Source of the DNA: CAVUFH01 sp963740835
GTDB taxonomy: Bacteria > Actinomycetota > Acidimicrobiia > IMCC26256 > PALSA-610
Assembly (NCBI GenBank): GCA_963740835.1
Contig: CAVUFH010000003.1
Location: forward strand, 372,001-436,000
Reading direction: 5' to 3'
DNA length: 64,000 bases
Positions within the stretch are counted from its first letter, which is position 1; each line of letters begins with the position of its first letter. The notes beneath the pieces are model-generated. The model was not told the origin of the DNA. It searched no databases and saw nothing but the letters and a program-made list of their open reading frames with translations. The position numbers and the translations under genes are program-made. Shown in pieces: positions 53,205 to 62,330 of this stretch.

Positions 53205-53858
53205 TCAGTGCAGCGCGCCGAGCACGGGGGCGTAGAGATCCCGCTTCAAGGTGGCGGTGATCTCTCGCCCCTTGCCGGCGCGTGGCGCGGCCGCGGCGAC
53301 GGCGGCGCCGATCAGCGCGTCCTCGGACGCGCTCGCGTGCGCGATCCCGGCCGCGACGGCTTCGTCGCCGGTGTAGCGCCGGCCGGACAGGATCGCCTCC
53401 GACGCGGTGAGATCGGACAGGCGCGACCGGAGCAAGGCAATCATGAACGGCGCGAACGGCAGCCCGAGATCGATCTCGGGCAGACACCACCAACCCCGAT
53501 CGGCCCGCATGATGCGCTGATCGTGGGCGAGGGCGAACATCGCCGCGATCCCGAACGCGTGCCCGTTGACCGCGGCGACCGTCGGCATCGGGAACGTCAG
53601 CACCCTCGCCACCAGCCGCTGCGCGTCCCCGATGAAGATCGGGAGCTGCTCGCTGTCGAGCCGGCCGAGGTACTCGAGGTCGAAGCCGTTCGAGAAGTAC
53701 TTGTCATGGCCGGTAACGACCAGCCCGGTCGCCTCCGCATCGGCTTCGACGCTGTCGAGCTCCGCGTTCACCGCGGCGAGGAACTCGCTGTCGACGAGGT
53801 TCTTGTCCGTGGCCAATCGCAGGACGACGATGCCGTCCCGCTCCTCGCGTTCGATCAC
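53205..53858 (-). CDS. Enoyl-CoA hydratase/isomerase family protein
   Basis: The 217-residue crotonase-fold protein reads GIVVLRLATDKNLVDSEFLA, LVVTGHDKYFSNGFDLEYLG, PTVAAVNGHAFGIAAMFALA and GLPFAPFMIALLRSRLSDLT. It is short for the family and lacks the usual second acidic residue, so it may be an isomerase or a non-catalytic relative. GTG start overlaps the ferritin-like stop by 4 nt, so the two are coupled. Confidence 0.83.
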   Translation of the reverse strand: MIEREERDGIVVLRLATDKNLVDSEFLAAVNAELDSVEADAEATGLVVTGHDKYFSNGFDLEYLGRLDSEQLPIFIGDAQRLVARVLTFPMPTVAAVNGHAFGIAAMFALAHDQRIMRADRGWWCLPEIDLGLPFAPFMIALLRSRLSDLTASEAILSGRRYTGDEAVAAGIAHASASEDALIGAAVAAAAPRAGKGREITATLKRDLYAPVLGALH

Positions 53859-54481
53859 GCTTTGCTGCGCGCCGGCTTCTTCGTCGAGTTGGACATCGGC
53901 GCCGCGCCCGCGAGCTGTCGCAATTCGTCGACGCTCCGGCCGAGCGCATCGAGCTTCGCTTCGATGGTCTCCATGCGAGCGTCGGCCGCCGCTGCCGATC
54001 CGTTCGCCGACCCGTTCTGGCGCGCGCGCCCGGCTTCGGCCTTCAGCTGGTCGTAGCACGAGCGCAGCAAGCGCGCGGTGTCGCGCTCTTCTGCGATGTA
54101 GCGGCCGAGGAGTTCACCGGTGCGGATGTCGATCGTGTGATCCTTGAAGAAGCCGTCGAAGATGTCGGGCTCGGTGCCCGTATCGAGCCGGTCCAGACCG
54201 AGCGCCTCCATCTTCTCGAGGTCGCTGCAATCCGAGGCTGCGATCTCCAACGCGCGTGTGTGTCGATCGTCGTCCTTCTCCCGCACCTGGAAGCCGAGCT
54301 CGTCCAGGCGCTTCGCGAACGCCATACCGTGCTCACCTTCGCGGGCCGCGACGGTGCGCAGCACCGCGCACACGTCCGGGCTCGGCGTGACCGCGATCCA
54401 CGCCCGGAGGTACTCATGCGCGCGCGACTCCGCGATCGCGATCGCGTTCAACAGGCCGAGGTAGCTGGGCTTATCGGGCAT
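53855..54481 (-). CDS. Ferritin-like/diiron helical protein
   Basis: The 208-residue, all-helical protein has repeated E..H or E..E patterns: LNAIAIAESRAHEYLRAWIA, LRTVAAREGEHGMAFAKRLD, ILDRYIAEERDTARLLR-like GRYIAEERDTARLLRSCYDQ. This is the four-helix diiron layout of ferritin-like proteins. The C-terminal part is a coiled coil (EAKLDALGRSVDELRQLAG) and a basic tail. Coupled with the crotonase gene. Function unknown. Confidence 0.72.
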   Translation of the reverse strand: MPDKPSYLGLLNAIAIAESRAHEYLRAWIAVTPSPDVCAVLRTVAAREGEHGMAFAKRLDELGFQVREKDDDRHTRALEIAASDCSDLEKMEALGLDRLDTGTEPDIFDGFFKDHTIDIRTGELLGRYIAEERDTARLLRSCYDQLKAEAGRARQNGSANGSAAAADARMETIEAKLDALGRSVDELRQLAGAAPMSNSTKKPARSKA

Positions 54482-54551
54482 CGTCGGCTCCTCCGCGGTG
54501 CAGGGCAACGCCGCACGATCGCACGTCTGCCCCGATCGGGCAATTGCTCGC

Positions 54552-55523
54552 TCAGGTCGCGGGCGGCAAGTCGAGCGCCGGGATCGTGCCCATACGCCCG
54601 GCCTGGAAGTCCTCGATCGCCTCGATGATCTCTTGACGCGTGTTCATGAGGAACGGGCCGTAGTGCGTGATCGGCTCACGGATCGGCTGACCGCCCAGCA
54701 ACAGCACTTCGAGGTTCGGCGAGTCCTCCGGCTGCGTCGACGCCGCGCCGATCGTGAGCGAGTCGCCAGGACCGAACACGACCAACTGGTGCTCGTCGAC
54801 CGGCCGCCGCTCGGCACCGACGTAACCGCGGCCGGTCAGGACGTACGCGAGCGCGCTGTACGACGGGTTCCACGGCGCGACGAGCTCCGCGCCCGGGTTC
54901 ACGCTCGCGTGCGCGTACGTGATCGGCGTGTGCGTCGAACCCGGCCCGGCCACGCCCGCGAGATCACCCGCGATCAACCGGACGAGCGCACCGCCGTCCT
55001 CGGAAGTGAGCAGCTTCAACTGGTCGCCCGTGATCGCCTGGTAGCGCGGCGGCGTGAACTTCAGCGCCGCGGGCAGGTTCACCCACAGCTGCACGCCGTG
55101 CGACCGGCCACCGGAACGCAAGAACGACTCGGTGGGGACTTCGTCGTGCAGGATGCCCGCGCCGGCGGTCATCCACTGCGTGTCGCCCTCGCCGATGATC
55201 CCGCCCCCGCCATTCGAGTCGTGGTGCGCGATCACACCATCGATGACATAGGTGACGGTCTCGAACCCGCGGTGCGGGTGCCACGGCGCGCCGGTCGGCT
55301 CGTTCGGCGCGTACTCGACCGGGCCGAGCTGGTCGAGGAGGAAGAACGGGTCAGCGATGTGCGCGTCGATACCGCCCGGGAACGGTCGCCAGACCTCGAA
55401 GCCGGCGCCTTCGATCGCGTGGTGCGCGGGAACGACCTGGGCGACCGGACGTGGCCGCGTCGCAACGGAAGGCGCAGGGAGGCGGGGCAGGACGAGCGGG
55501 TTGTCGACGGTGATCGCGGGCAT
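54552..55523 (-). CDS. Pirin family bicupin
   Basis: The 323-residue pirin has DPFFLLDQLGPVEYAPNEPT, the metal motif APWHPHRGFETVTYVIDG, then AHHDSNGGGG, TAGAGILHDE and YVLTGRGYVG. Its ligands are His, His, His and Glu as in quercetinase-type pirins. It is a second pirin after 16290 but of the longer type. It diverges from the MBL gene at 55597. Confidence 0.92.
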   Translation of the reverse strand: MPAITVDNPLVLPRLPAPSVATRPRPVAQVVPAHHAIEGAGFEVWRPFPGGIDAHIADPFFLLDQLGPVEYAPNEPTGAPWHPHRGFETVTYVIDGVIAHHDSNGGGGIIGEGDTQWMTAGAGILHDEVPTESFLRSGGRSHGVQLWVNLPAALKFTPPRYQAITGDQLKLLTSEDGGALVRLIAGDLAGVAGPGSTHTPITYAHASVNPGAELVAPWNPSYSALAYVLTGRGYVGAERRPVDEHQLVVFGPGDSLTIGAASTQPEDSPNLEVLLLGGQPIREPITHYGPFLMNTRQEIIEAIEDFQAGRMGTIPALDLPPAT

Positions 55524-55596
55524 GAGCGCCTGAACGGCGTCGAGCGTCCGGCTATTCCGCGATCCGAGCATCCGACGACTCGACCAGACTGGCGCG

Positions 55597-56487
55597 ATGG
55601 CAGTGACGCGCGATCTCACGATCGAGTGGTTCGGTTGCACGACGTTCCGCATCCAGGTGGCGGGGCTGACGCTCTGGTTCGACACGTTCGTCGATCGCGT
55701 CCCCGCGGCGGAACCAGTCGGCCTCCACTCGGCCGACATCGACGATGCCGACTTCGTGTTCGTCAGCCACGCGCACTTCGACCACTTGCTCGGCGCGGAC
55801 ACGGTCGCCAAGAACACCGGCGCGCCGATCATCGGATCGTTCGAGAGCATCCGCGTCATGCGCGACAACGATGTCGCGCCCGCGCAGCTGTGGCCGGTGT
55901 CGGGCGGCGAGCGGGTCGACTGCGGGCACGACGTCACCGTGCGCGTGTTCCCCTCGCTCCACTCGTGCTTGTTCGCGGGGGCCGAGCTCGACACCGGCAC
56001 GCCGTGCCTCGGTGACCTCGGGATGTCCTACCAGGAACGCCGGGAACGGGTCGACGCGCTGTGGGGGGCGATGCAGAGCGTCGTGCCGGCCGCGCACGCG
56101 CACGCGATCGAGCTGGGCTCGTCCCGCAACGACGGCGGGCAGCTCAACTACCTGCTCGAGACGCCGCGCGGCACGGTGTTCGTCGCCGCGAGCACCGGGT
56201 ACTGGTCCGGGATCCTGCGCGACCTCCGCGCCGACGTCGCGGTGCTCGCGGTCACCGGGCGCCCCAACCTGGACGGCGAGCCGTTCCAGGGTTCACTGGC
56301 CGACTTCGTCGTCGCCGAGGTCGCGACGCTGCAACCGGAGGAGGTCGTGTTCTGCCATCACGATGCCTGGATGCCACCCCTCCCGGCCCTCGATCCGGCA
56401 CCGGTCGCCGCCGCGATCGCGGCGCAGGCGCCCAACGCGACGGTGGTGGATCTCGGGTACGGGGACCCGGTGCGGCTGCGGCACTGA
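55597..56487 (+). CDS. MBL-fold metal-dependent hydrolase (lactonase-like)
   Basis: The 296-residue protein has SHAHFDHLLGADTVAKNTGA (HxHxDH), then LHSCLF, VVDLGYGDP and an FCHHDAW motif near the end. These supply two-metal coordination of the UlaG/lactonase-like branch. The substrate is not determinable. ATG 55597. It sits upstream of the double DUF427 gene, 55 bp apart. Confidence 0.87.
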   Translation: MAVTRDLTIEWFGCTTFRIQVAGLTLWFDTFVDRVPAAEPVGLHSADIDDADFVFVSHAHFDHLLGADTVAKNTGAPIIGSFESIRVMRDNDVAPAQLWPVSGGERVDCGHDVTVRVFPSLHSCLFAGAELDTGTPCLGDLGMSYQERRERVDALWGAMQSVVPAAHAHAIELGSSRNDGGQLNYLLETPRGTVFVAASTGYWSGILRDLRADVAVLAVTGRPNLDGEPFQGSLADFVVAEVATLQPEEVVFCHHDAWMPPLPALDPAPVAAAIAAQAPNATVVDLGYGDPVRLRH

Positions 56488-56542
56488 TTCACTGGTCACA
56501 CCGGGCGCCCCCGCAGCACGCGTCCCACAAGAGGGGTCGGCG

Positions 56543-57364
56543 ATGACCGAACGTGCACTCGAAGAGGTCGAGATCTCCTCCAAGCCGGTCATCAACCGGG
56601 CGACCGAGGAGGTGCGCACCGAGCCGTGGGCTCGGCGCGTGCGCGGCATGCTCGGCCAGGAGACGATCGTCGACTCGAACCGCACGCTCCTGCAGTTCGA
56701 GGTGCAGCACCTGCCGGTTTGGTACTTCCCGCGCGAGGACGTGCGCGCGGACCTGCTCGTGCCCTCGGCGAAGCGCACGACGTGCCCATACAAGGGCACC
56801 GCGTCGTACTGGAACCTCGTTGTCGGTGACCGCGTCGTGAAGGACGCGGCGTGGAGCTACGAGGACGCGGTCGCCGGACGTGAGGACATCAAGGACCGCT
56901 TTGCGTTCTACTGGAAGCGGCTCGACGCGTGGTTCGAAGAGGACGACGAGGTGTTCGTCCATCCGCGGGACCCGTACCACCGCGTCGACGTGCTCAACAG
57001 CTCGCGACACGTACGGATCGAGCTCGACGGCGTGGAGCTCGCGAACACGACGCGCCCGCGCTTGCTGTTCGAGACGGGCTTGCCCGTTCGCTACTACATC
57101 CCGCGGGCGGACGTGAACGAGCGCGTGCTCGAGCGCGTGGACACGACATCGCAGTGCCCGTACAAGGGTGTGGCGAGCTACTTCGCGGCGCGACTCGGCG
57201 ATCGAGTCGAGGCTGATATCGCGTGGATGTACGCGTTCCCGATCCCGGAGTGCCCGAAGGTCGAAGGGCTCGTTTCGTTCTTCAACGAGCACACCGACGT
57301 CTGGGTCGACGGTGAGCTCCAGGAACGGCCGGACACACCGTGGAGGCGATCGCGCACCGTATGA
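56543..57364 (+). CDS. Double DUF427 domain protein
   Basis: The 273-residue protein holds two DUF427 domains (about 45-145 and 165-262). Hallmarks occur twice: TTCPYKGTASYWNLVVGDRV with AAWSYEDAV, and SQCPYKGVASYFAARLGDRV with AWMYAFPIPEC. The first has a long N-terminal helix. It is related to the single-domain protein at 15786. No activity is established for the family. Confidence 0.9.
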   Translation: MTERALEEVEISSKPVINRATEEVRTEPWARRVRGMLGQETIVDSNRTLLQFEVQHLPVWYFPREDVRADLLVPSAKRTTCPYKGTASYWNLVVGDRVVKDAAWSYEDAVAGREDIKDRFAFYWKRLDAWFEEDDEVFVHPRDPYHRVDVLNSSRHVRIELDGVELANTTRPRLLFETGLPVRYYIPRADVNERVLERVDTTSQCPYKGVASYFAARLGDRVEADIAWMYAFPIPECPKVEGLVSFFNEHTDVWVDGELQERPDTPWRRSRTV

Positions 57365-57394
57365 GGCGGGTGTGCGTGCGGGAACGAGCGACGG

Positions 57395-58342
57395 TCAACC
57401 CGTGAGCGTCTGGAGCGAGAGCGTCCCGTCGTAGGCGGCGAGAGGATCGGCGCGCACGGCTCGATCGAGCGCGAGCGCGTCGTCGCCGACGAGGATGCGC
57501 CAATCGTCGCGCCGCACGCCGTCGAGGATGATCCCGGCGGCCTGGGCCGCGGACACCGGCGCGTTGTCACGGAAGCCGTCGGCCATCATCTTCATGCCCA
57601 TGCGGAGCTGGTCGTCGGTGACGTCGGCCACCGGCAGGCCCTGACGCTGCAGGTCGGCGCGCATCGCCGCGAGCTCCTCGGCGGACATGTGCTCGGGATC
57701 CGAGCCGCCGTGGATGCGCCGGCTGTTCTCGACGATGTCGGTCCCGATGTGTCCGGGCATGACCACCGCGACCTTCACGTGCGGGGCGTTGATGCGGAAG
57801 TCGGTGAGCAGCGCCTCCGAGAAGCCTTTCACCGCGAACTTGGCGGTGCTGTAGGCAGTGTGGGGGATGCCGGGGCCGAGACAGGCCCAGAACCCGTTCA
57901 CGCTGCTCGTGTTCACCAGGTACGCGTCGTCGCTCGCGACGAGCAGCGGCACGAACGCGCGGCTGCAGTTGTAGACGCCGCCCCAGCAGACACCGAACAC
58001 GCGGTCCCACTCCGTCCGGTCGCCGGTCACGAAGCTGCCTCCGCCGCCGATCCCTGCGTTGTTGAACAGGAGGTCGATGTGATCGGTGCCGCGCTGCGCG
58101 ACGACTTCGTCGCGGAAGCGGAGCACCTGCGCCTCGTCCGACACGTCACAACTGTGCGCGGTGACGCGTGTGCCCGACGGTGCTTCCTTGCCCGCGCGTT
58201 CGAGCGTTTCGCGGAGGGTGTCGGCGTGCACGTCGCACGCGGCGACGTGACAACCGTCGGCCGCGAGCTGGATTACGAGCTCTCGGCCCATGCCGGTGCC
58301 GCCGCCGGTGACGACGGCAAGACGTCCTGCGAACGATTCCAC
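57395..58342 (-). CDS. Short-chain dehydrogenase/reductase
   Basis: The 315-residue SDR has TGGGTGMG cofactor loop, NNAGIGGGGSFV, NTSSVNGFWA and YSTAKFAVKGFSEALLTDFR with the YxxxK pair. It is longer at the C-terminus (about 60 extra residues) than classical SDRs. GTG 58342. It diverges from the 2OG-Fe(II) oxygenase. Confidence 0.9.
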   Translation of the reverse strand: MESFAGRLAVVTGGGTGMGRELVIQLAADGCHVAACDVHADTLRETLERAGKEAPSGTRVTAHSCDVSDEAQVLRFRDEVVAQRGTDHIDLLFNNAGIGGGGSFVTGDRTEWDRVFGVCWGGVYNCSRAFVPLLVASDDAYLVNTSSVNGFWACLGPGIPHTAYSTAKFAVKGFSEALLTDFRINAPHVKVAVVMPGHIGTDIVENSRRIHGGSDPEHMSAEELAAMRADLQRQGLPVADVTDDQLRMGMKMMADGFRDNAPVSAAQAAGIILDGVRRDDWRILVGDDALALDRAVRADPLAAYDGTLSLQTLTG

Positions 58343-58432
58343 GAAGGCCCCCTTGTGCGCGAACGCGGACCCTACCGCCGCGGCGCGACCGGCGGCGAGG
58401 CCGTGGCGTCGGCGTCGTAGTAGAACCGCGAC

Positions 58433-59440
58433 GTGTTCGTGCCGTTCCGGCCCATCGATGTCGGGCCACTCGTCGCCGGTGTCGGTGACCCGCAGCGCGT
58501 TGCACGCGCGATCGATGATGCGTGTCGCGACACCGGGTTCTTCACCATCGTCGGCCACGGTGTCGACGCGGGACTCCGGCGCCGGCTCGACGCGTACGCA
58601 CGCGACTTCTTCGCCCGCCCGGATACCGAGAAGGCCGAGATCGCGATGGCTCGGGGGGGTCGCGCCTGGCGGGGCTGGTTCCCGGTCGGCGGTGAACTGA
58701 CCTCGGGACGGCCGGATCGGAAGGAAGGCGTCTACTTCGGTGCCGAGCTCCCCAGGGACGATGCGCGCGTTCGCGCCGGGCGGCCGCTGCACGGGCCGAA
58801 CCTGTTCCCGCGCGCACCGGCCGGACTCCGGCAAGCCGTGCTCGACTACATGGACGCGTTGGCCGCGCTCGGCCAGACGGTCATGCGCGCCATAGCCCTC
58901 GGGCTCGGGCTCGACCGCGATTGGTTCGCACGCGGGCTCACCGCCGAGCCCGTCACGTTGTTCCGCATCTTCCACTACCCACCATCCGCGTCGCCGGGCG
59001 ACGCGGATTCCTGGGGAGTCGGTGAGCACACCGACTACGGGCTGCTCACGATCCTCATGCAGGACGGCACCGGCGGTCTGCAGGTGCGCACACCGCGGGG
59101 GTGGACCGACGTACCACCCGATCCCGACGCGTTCGTGTGCAACGTCGGCGACATGCTCGAGCGGATCACGCGCGGCCGCTACGTCTCCACGCCCCACCGC
59201 GCCCGCAGCGGCGCGCGCGACCGGCTCTCGTTCCCGTTCTTCTTCGACCCCGGCTGGGACACCGACGTGCAGCCGATCCCGGGCGTCACAACCGACGACG
59301 TTGCCGACGCCGCGGGAAGCGGGGCGCGCCGTTGGGACAATGCGAGCGTCCACGACTTCACGGGCACATACGGTGAGTACCTCGTGACGAAGGTCAGCCG
59401 GGTGTTCCCCGCTCTCGGCGCCGGCGTACTGGAGCACTGA
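58433..59440 (+). CDS. 2-oxoglutarate/Fe(II)-dependent oxygenase (isopenicillin-N-synthase-like)
   Basis: The 335-residue protein has the N-terminal DIOX region (VARAIDDACRDTGFFTIVGH) and the core with iron ligands WGVGEHTDYGLLTILMQ (His-x-Asp) and RYVSTPHRARSGARDRLSFP (distal His and Arg for 2OG). It should hydroxylate or desaturate a small molecule. GTG 58433. ATG of the next gene follows its stop with no gap. Confidence 0.9.
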   Translation: MFVPFRPIDVGPLVAGVGDPQRVARAIDDACRDTGFFTIVGHGVDAGLRRRLDAYARDFFARPDTEKAEIAMARGGRAWRGWFPVGGELTSGRPDRKEGVYFGAELPRDDARVRAGRPLHGPNLFPRAPAGLRQAVLDYMDALAALGQTVMRAIALGLGLDRDWFARGLTAEPVTLFRIFHYPPSASPGDADSWGVGEHTDYGLLTILMQDGTGGLQVRTPRGWTDVPPDPDAFVCNVGDMLERITRGRYVSTPHRARSGARDRLSFPFFFDPGWDTDVQPIPGVTTDDVADAAGSGARRWDNASVHDFTGTYGEYLVTKVSRVFPALGAGVLEH

Positions 59441-60917
59441 ATGCCGGATCGCGATCCGCTTCCCATCAAGGTCGAGCCGGTCTCCAACGGCGAGTTCTTC
59501 CCACCACCCCTGACGCCACTGCTGCAGGAGACGATCCGGCGCACGCACGCGCTCGCCGATGAGAACGCGCGCCGGCTCGGGATCTCGCGCCGCCAGTTCC
59601 TCGCGAGCGCGACCGGTGCCGCGACCATGTTGTTCGTCCTCGCGGCCTGCTCGAAGGAGGAGAAGGCGAGCAAGGGAACGCGACCGCGGCGGCACCTACA
59701 CCGTTCCCGAGCCGGCAACCGTCGACCCCGGCGCCGCCGTCGATGCGCTCGGCGGCGACGAGTTCGTGTTCGACGTGCAGACGCACTACGTGAACTACGA
59801 CCTCGCGGTCGAAGGGGGCGAGTGGACCTCGGTGTTCCCGTTCGCGTCGTGCGCAGAGGGCGCAGCTGCCGGCGACTCGAAGGTCTGCTTCACCGCCGAC
59901 GCGTACTTCCGGGAGATGTACGTGCGCTCGGACACGTCGATGTCGATCCTCTCGGCGTTGCCGACACCGGGAGGGACCGGATTGTCCGCCGCGGACATGG
60001 CGTACGCGATCGACGTCGCGACCAGGATCGGATGCCACGACCGCGTGCTGATGCACGGTGGCGCGTACCCGCACCGCGGGCCGATCGACGCCGCGCTCGC
60101 GGGCATGGACGAGCTCCGCGATCGCTACGACATCGTCGCGTGGAAGATCTACACGATGGTGCCGACGGCCGCGCACTTCTACTTCGACGACCACGATCCG
60201 AGCCGGCCCCAGATCGGGCAACGGTTCATCGACCACGTACGCGAGATCGGCCCACCGATCATCTGCACGCACAAGGGCATCTCGTCGATCGTCGGCGCGA
60301 CACCGGAGCTGGCGTCACCGGCCGACATCGGCCCGGCGGCGGCGCGCAACCCCGACATCTCGTTCGTCGTGTACCACTCCGGCTTCGAACCGGGCGCGGG
60401 CGGCGTCGGGCCCTACGATCCGGCCGGTACCGCACCGCAAGGCGTGGACCGGCTCATCCGGTCGTTGCAGCAGGCCGGGCTACAACCGAACTCGAACGTG
60501 TACGCCGAACTCGGCGGCACCTGGTGGTACGTGATGCGCGATCCGACCGTGGCCGCGCACGTGCTCGGCAAGCTGCTGAAGTACGTCGGCGAGGACCGCG
60601 TCGTATGGGGCACTGATTCCATCTGGTTCGGGACCCCGCAGGACCAGATCCAGGCGCTCCGCACCTTCCAGATCTCGGAGCAATTGCAGGACCAACACGG
60701 GTATCCCGCGCTCACGGACGCGGTGAAGGCGAAGATCTTCGGCCTCAACTCCGCGGCGCTCTATGGCATCGACCCGGTCAGTGGGAAGTGCGACGCAAAC
60801 CCGCAAGAGGTTGACGCGCTCCGAGCGAGTCTGCCCGCGGCGCGCGTGTACGGGCCGACGACCGCGCGCGAGGCCGCCGCGCTGATCGCCGCGCACCAAG
60901 CCGGCTATCTCCTCTGA
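59441..60917 (+). CDS. Tat-exported amidohydrolase family protein, apparent frameshift
   Basis: Repaired length is 491 residues. A Tat signal (LGISRRQFLASATGAATMLF, with VLAAC lipobox-like) is in the first frame. At about 59688 one extra base breaks it; the rest reads GTYTVPEPATVDPGAAVDAL, then the amidohydrolase_2-type barrel: VFDVQTHYVNYDLAVEGGEW, RVLMHGGAYPHRGPIDAALA, PPIICTHKGISSIVGATPEL, FVVYHSGFEPGAGGVGPYDP and VVWGTDSIWFGTPQDQIQAL. Metal ligands H-x-H-like (QTHY), H, H and D (GTDS) fit decarboxylase/hydrolase members. It follows the oxygenase directly, so the two probably act in one pathway. Confidence 0.85.
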
Positions 60918-60922
60918 CGCGA

Positions 60923-61888
60923 TCAGGGCTCGACGACGACCAGGTCCCCGGGCGCGATCTCGCCGCCTTCGATCACCCACGCGTACGCGCGGCTCCGTCC
61001 CGGGTGCAGGTTGTGGTCGATGCGCTTGAAGTCCCGATCGGAGAACCACTGCGCGTTCTTCGCACACGGCGTCGCGAACGCCGACACCTCGGCCCGCACC
61101 GTGCCGAGGTCGACGCGTACGCCGGGCCGAATGGTCGCCCAGTCGATGCCCGAGACCGTCACGTTCTCGCCGGCGGCGCCCGGGTACACCGAGTGCCCTT
61201 CGGCGCGCAGCGCGTCGATGACCTCCCCTGACCACAGGCTCAAGGCCTGCAGCGGCTTGCCGTGGTGCTTGCGTTCGGCCTGCGTGTCACCGACCACGCC
61301 CCGCCGGTCGACGTCGACGCGCGGCTGCGGTTGCTTCGGCACGCCGCCGCCCGAGCGGTTGACCTGCACCACCGTGCCCTGCTGCGACGGCGCGCCCACG
61401 CCCAGCGCGTGCAGACCGCGGCCGACGTCGCGGAGGTGATGCGTCGCGTCGTGCACCGCGTGACCGATCGCCCAGCGGACGTCGAGCACGTCGCCACCGA
61501 CCGAGAACGACCGGGCCCATCCGTCGGCTCCCATGCGGTTCGCGGTGCCGTTCAGCTGCGCGACGCGCTTGTCGAGTTGGGTGATCGCCGCGGCCATCGA
61601 GTCCGCGACCGCAGGGTCACCCGCGTCCGGCGGCGCGCCGAAGTCCGGGCTTTCTTCCTCGAGCGCACGTGACACCGCGTAGCTCATCATCGCGGTCACA
61701 TCGCGCGAGTGCGCCGCGTACTCGAGCGCCGACCACACACCTTCGGCCGGACGCGCCGCCAGGACGGACGCGTCGACGCCTTCGGTCGAGGTGCGCCAGA
61801 TGGGTGCGAGCGCGCGCAGCGTACCGAGGAGGTCGTCGTGCGTATAGTCCGACGCGTCGAACCCGCAGGCGGCGCAGGTCTCGTTCAC
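60923..61888 (-). CDS. DinB-MOSC fusion protein
   Basis: The 321-residue protein joins two domains. Residues about 10-165 are DinB/YfiT-like four-helix bundle with CAACGFDASDYTHDDLLGTL, ALEYAAHSRDVTAMMSYAV and the third His in IGHAVHDATHHLRDVGRGL, which bind a metal. Residues about 170-321 are a MOSC domain (QPRVDVDRRGVVGDTQAERK; HSVYPGAAGENVTVSGIDW; AFATPCAKNAQWFSDRDFKR) with the conserved Cys. MOSC domains carry sulfur for molybdenum-cofactor enzymes. GTG start overlaps the VOC stop by 4 nt. Confidence 0.85.
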   Translation of the reverse strand: MNETCAACGFDASDYTHDDLLGTLRALAPIWRTSTEGVDASVLAARPAEGVWSALEYAAHSRDVTAMMSYAVSRALEEESPDFGAPPDAGDPAVADSMAAAITQLDKRVAQLNGTANRMGADGWARSFSVGGDVLDVRWAIGHAVHDATHHLRDVGRGLHALGVGAPSQQGTVVQVNRSGGGVPKQPQPRVDVDRRGVVGDTQAERKHHGKPLQALSLWSGEVIDALRAEGHSVYPGAAGENVTVSGIDWATIRPGVRVDLGTVRAEVSAFATPCAKNAQWFSDRDFKRIDHNLHPGRSRAYAWVIEGGEIAPGDLVVVEP

Positions 61889-62286
61889 TCGCCGCTCGAC
61901 GGGTCCGCGAACATCACGAGGGCACCGTTGCAGTCGGTGATCATGAACGCGCGCATCCCCCACTCCATCGTTTCCGGCGGCTGCACGACCGTCACGCCTT
62001 GCCCCGCGATGTCCTCGTAGAGCGCGTCCAGCTCGCTCACGTACAACGTCATGTACGACGTGGGCGGTTCGGTCGGTTCCGAGCGCGAGAAGTGGAACGT
62101 CGTGTCGCCGGCGATGATCGACCCGTGCAGCACGGGCTCACCCCACGCGAACTCGACTTGCAACCCGAGCTTGTCCTGGTACCAGAGCAACGTCGCCAGC
62201 ACATCGGCGACGTTGATGATGCTGCTGGCGTTGCGGATCTTGTCCGCGTTGCGGGCCTTGGATGCGAACACCGGTGCTGTGGCCAT
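61885..62286 (-). CDS. VOC superfamily protein
   Basis: The 133-residue protein has SSIINVADVLATLLWYQDKL, LHGSIIAGDTTFHFSRSE and AFMITDCNGALVMFADPS, which is the AphD/glyoxalase-like VOC order. It ends in an overlap with the DinB-MOSC start, so they share an operon. It diverges from the AraC regulator across 44 bp, which suggests AraC control. Confidence 0.85.
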   Translation of the reverse strand: MATAPVFASKARNADKIRNASSIINVADVLATLLWYQDKLGLQVEFAWGEPVLHGSIIAGDTTFHFSRSEPTEPPTSYMTLYVSELDALYEDIAGQGVTVVQPPETMEWGMRAFMITDCNGALVMFADPSSGE

Positions 62287-62330
62287 GGGGCGCTCCCTCG
62301 CGTACCGTCTCGGGTCATGACCGTAACGGG

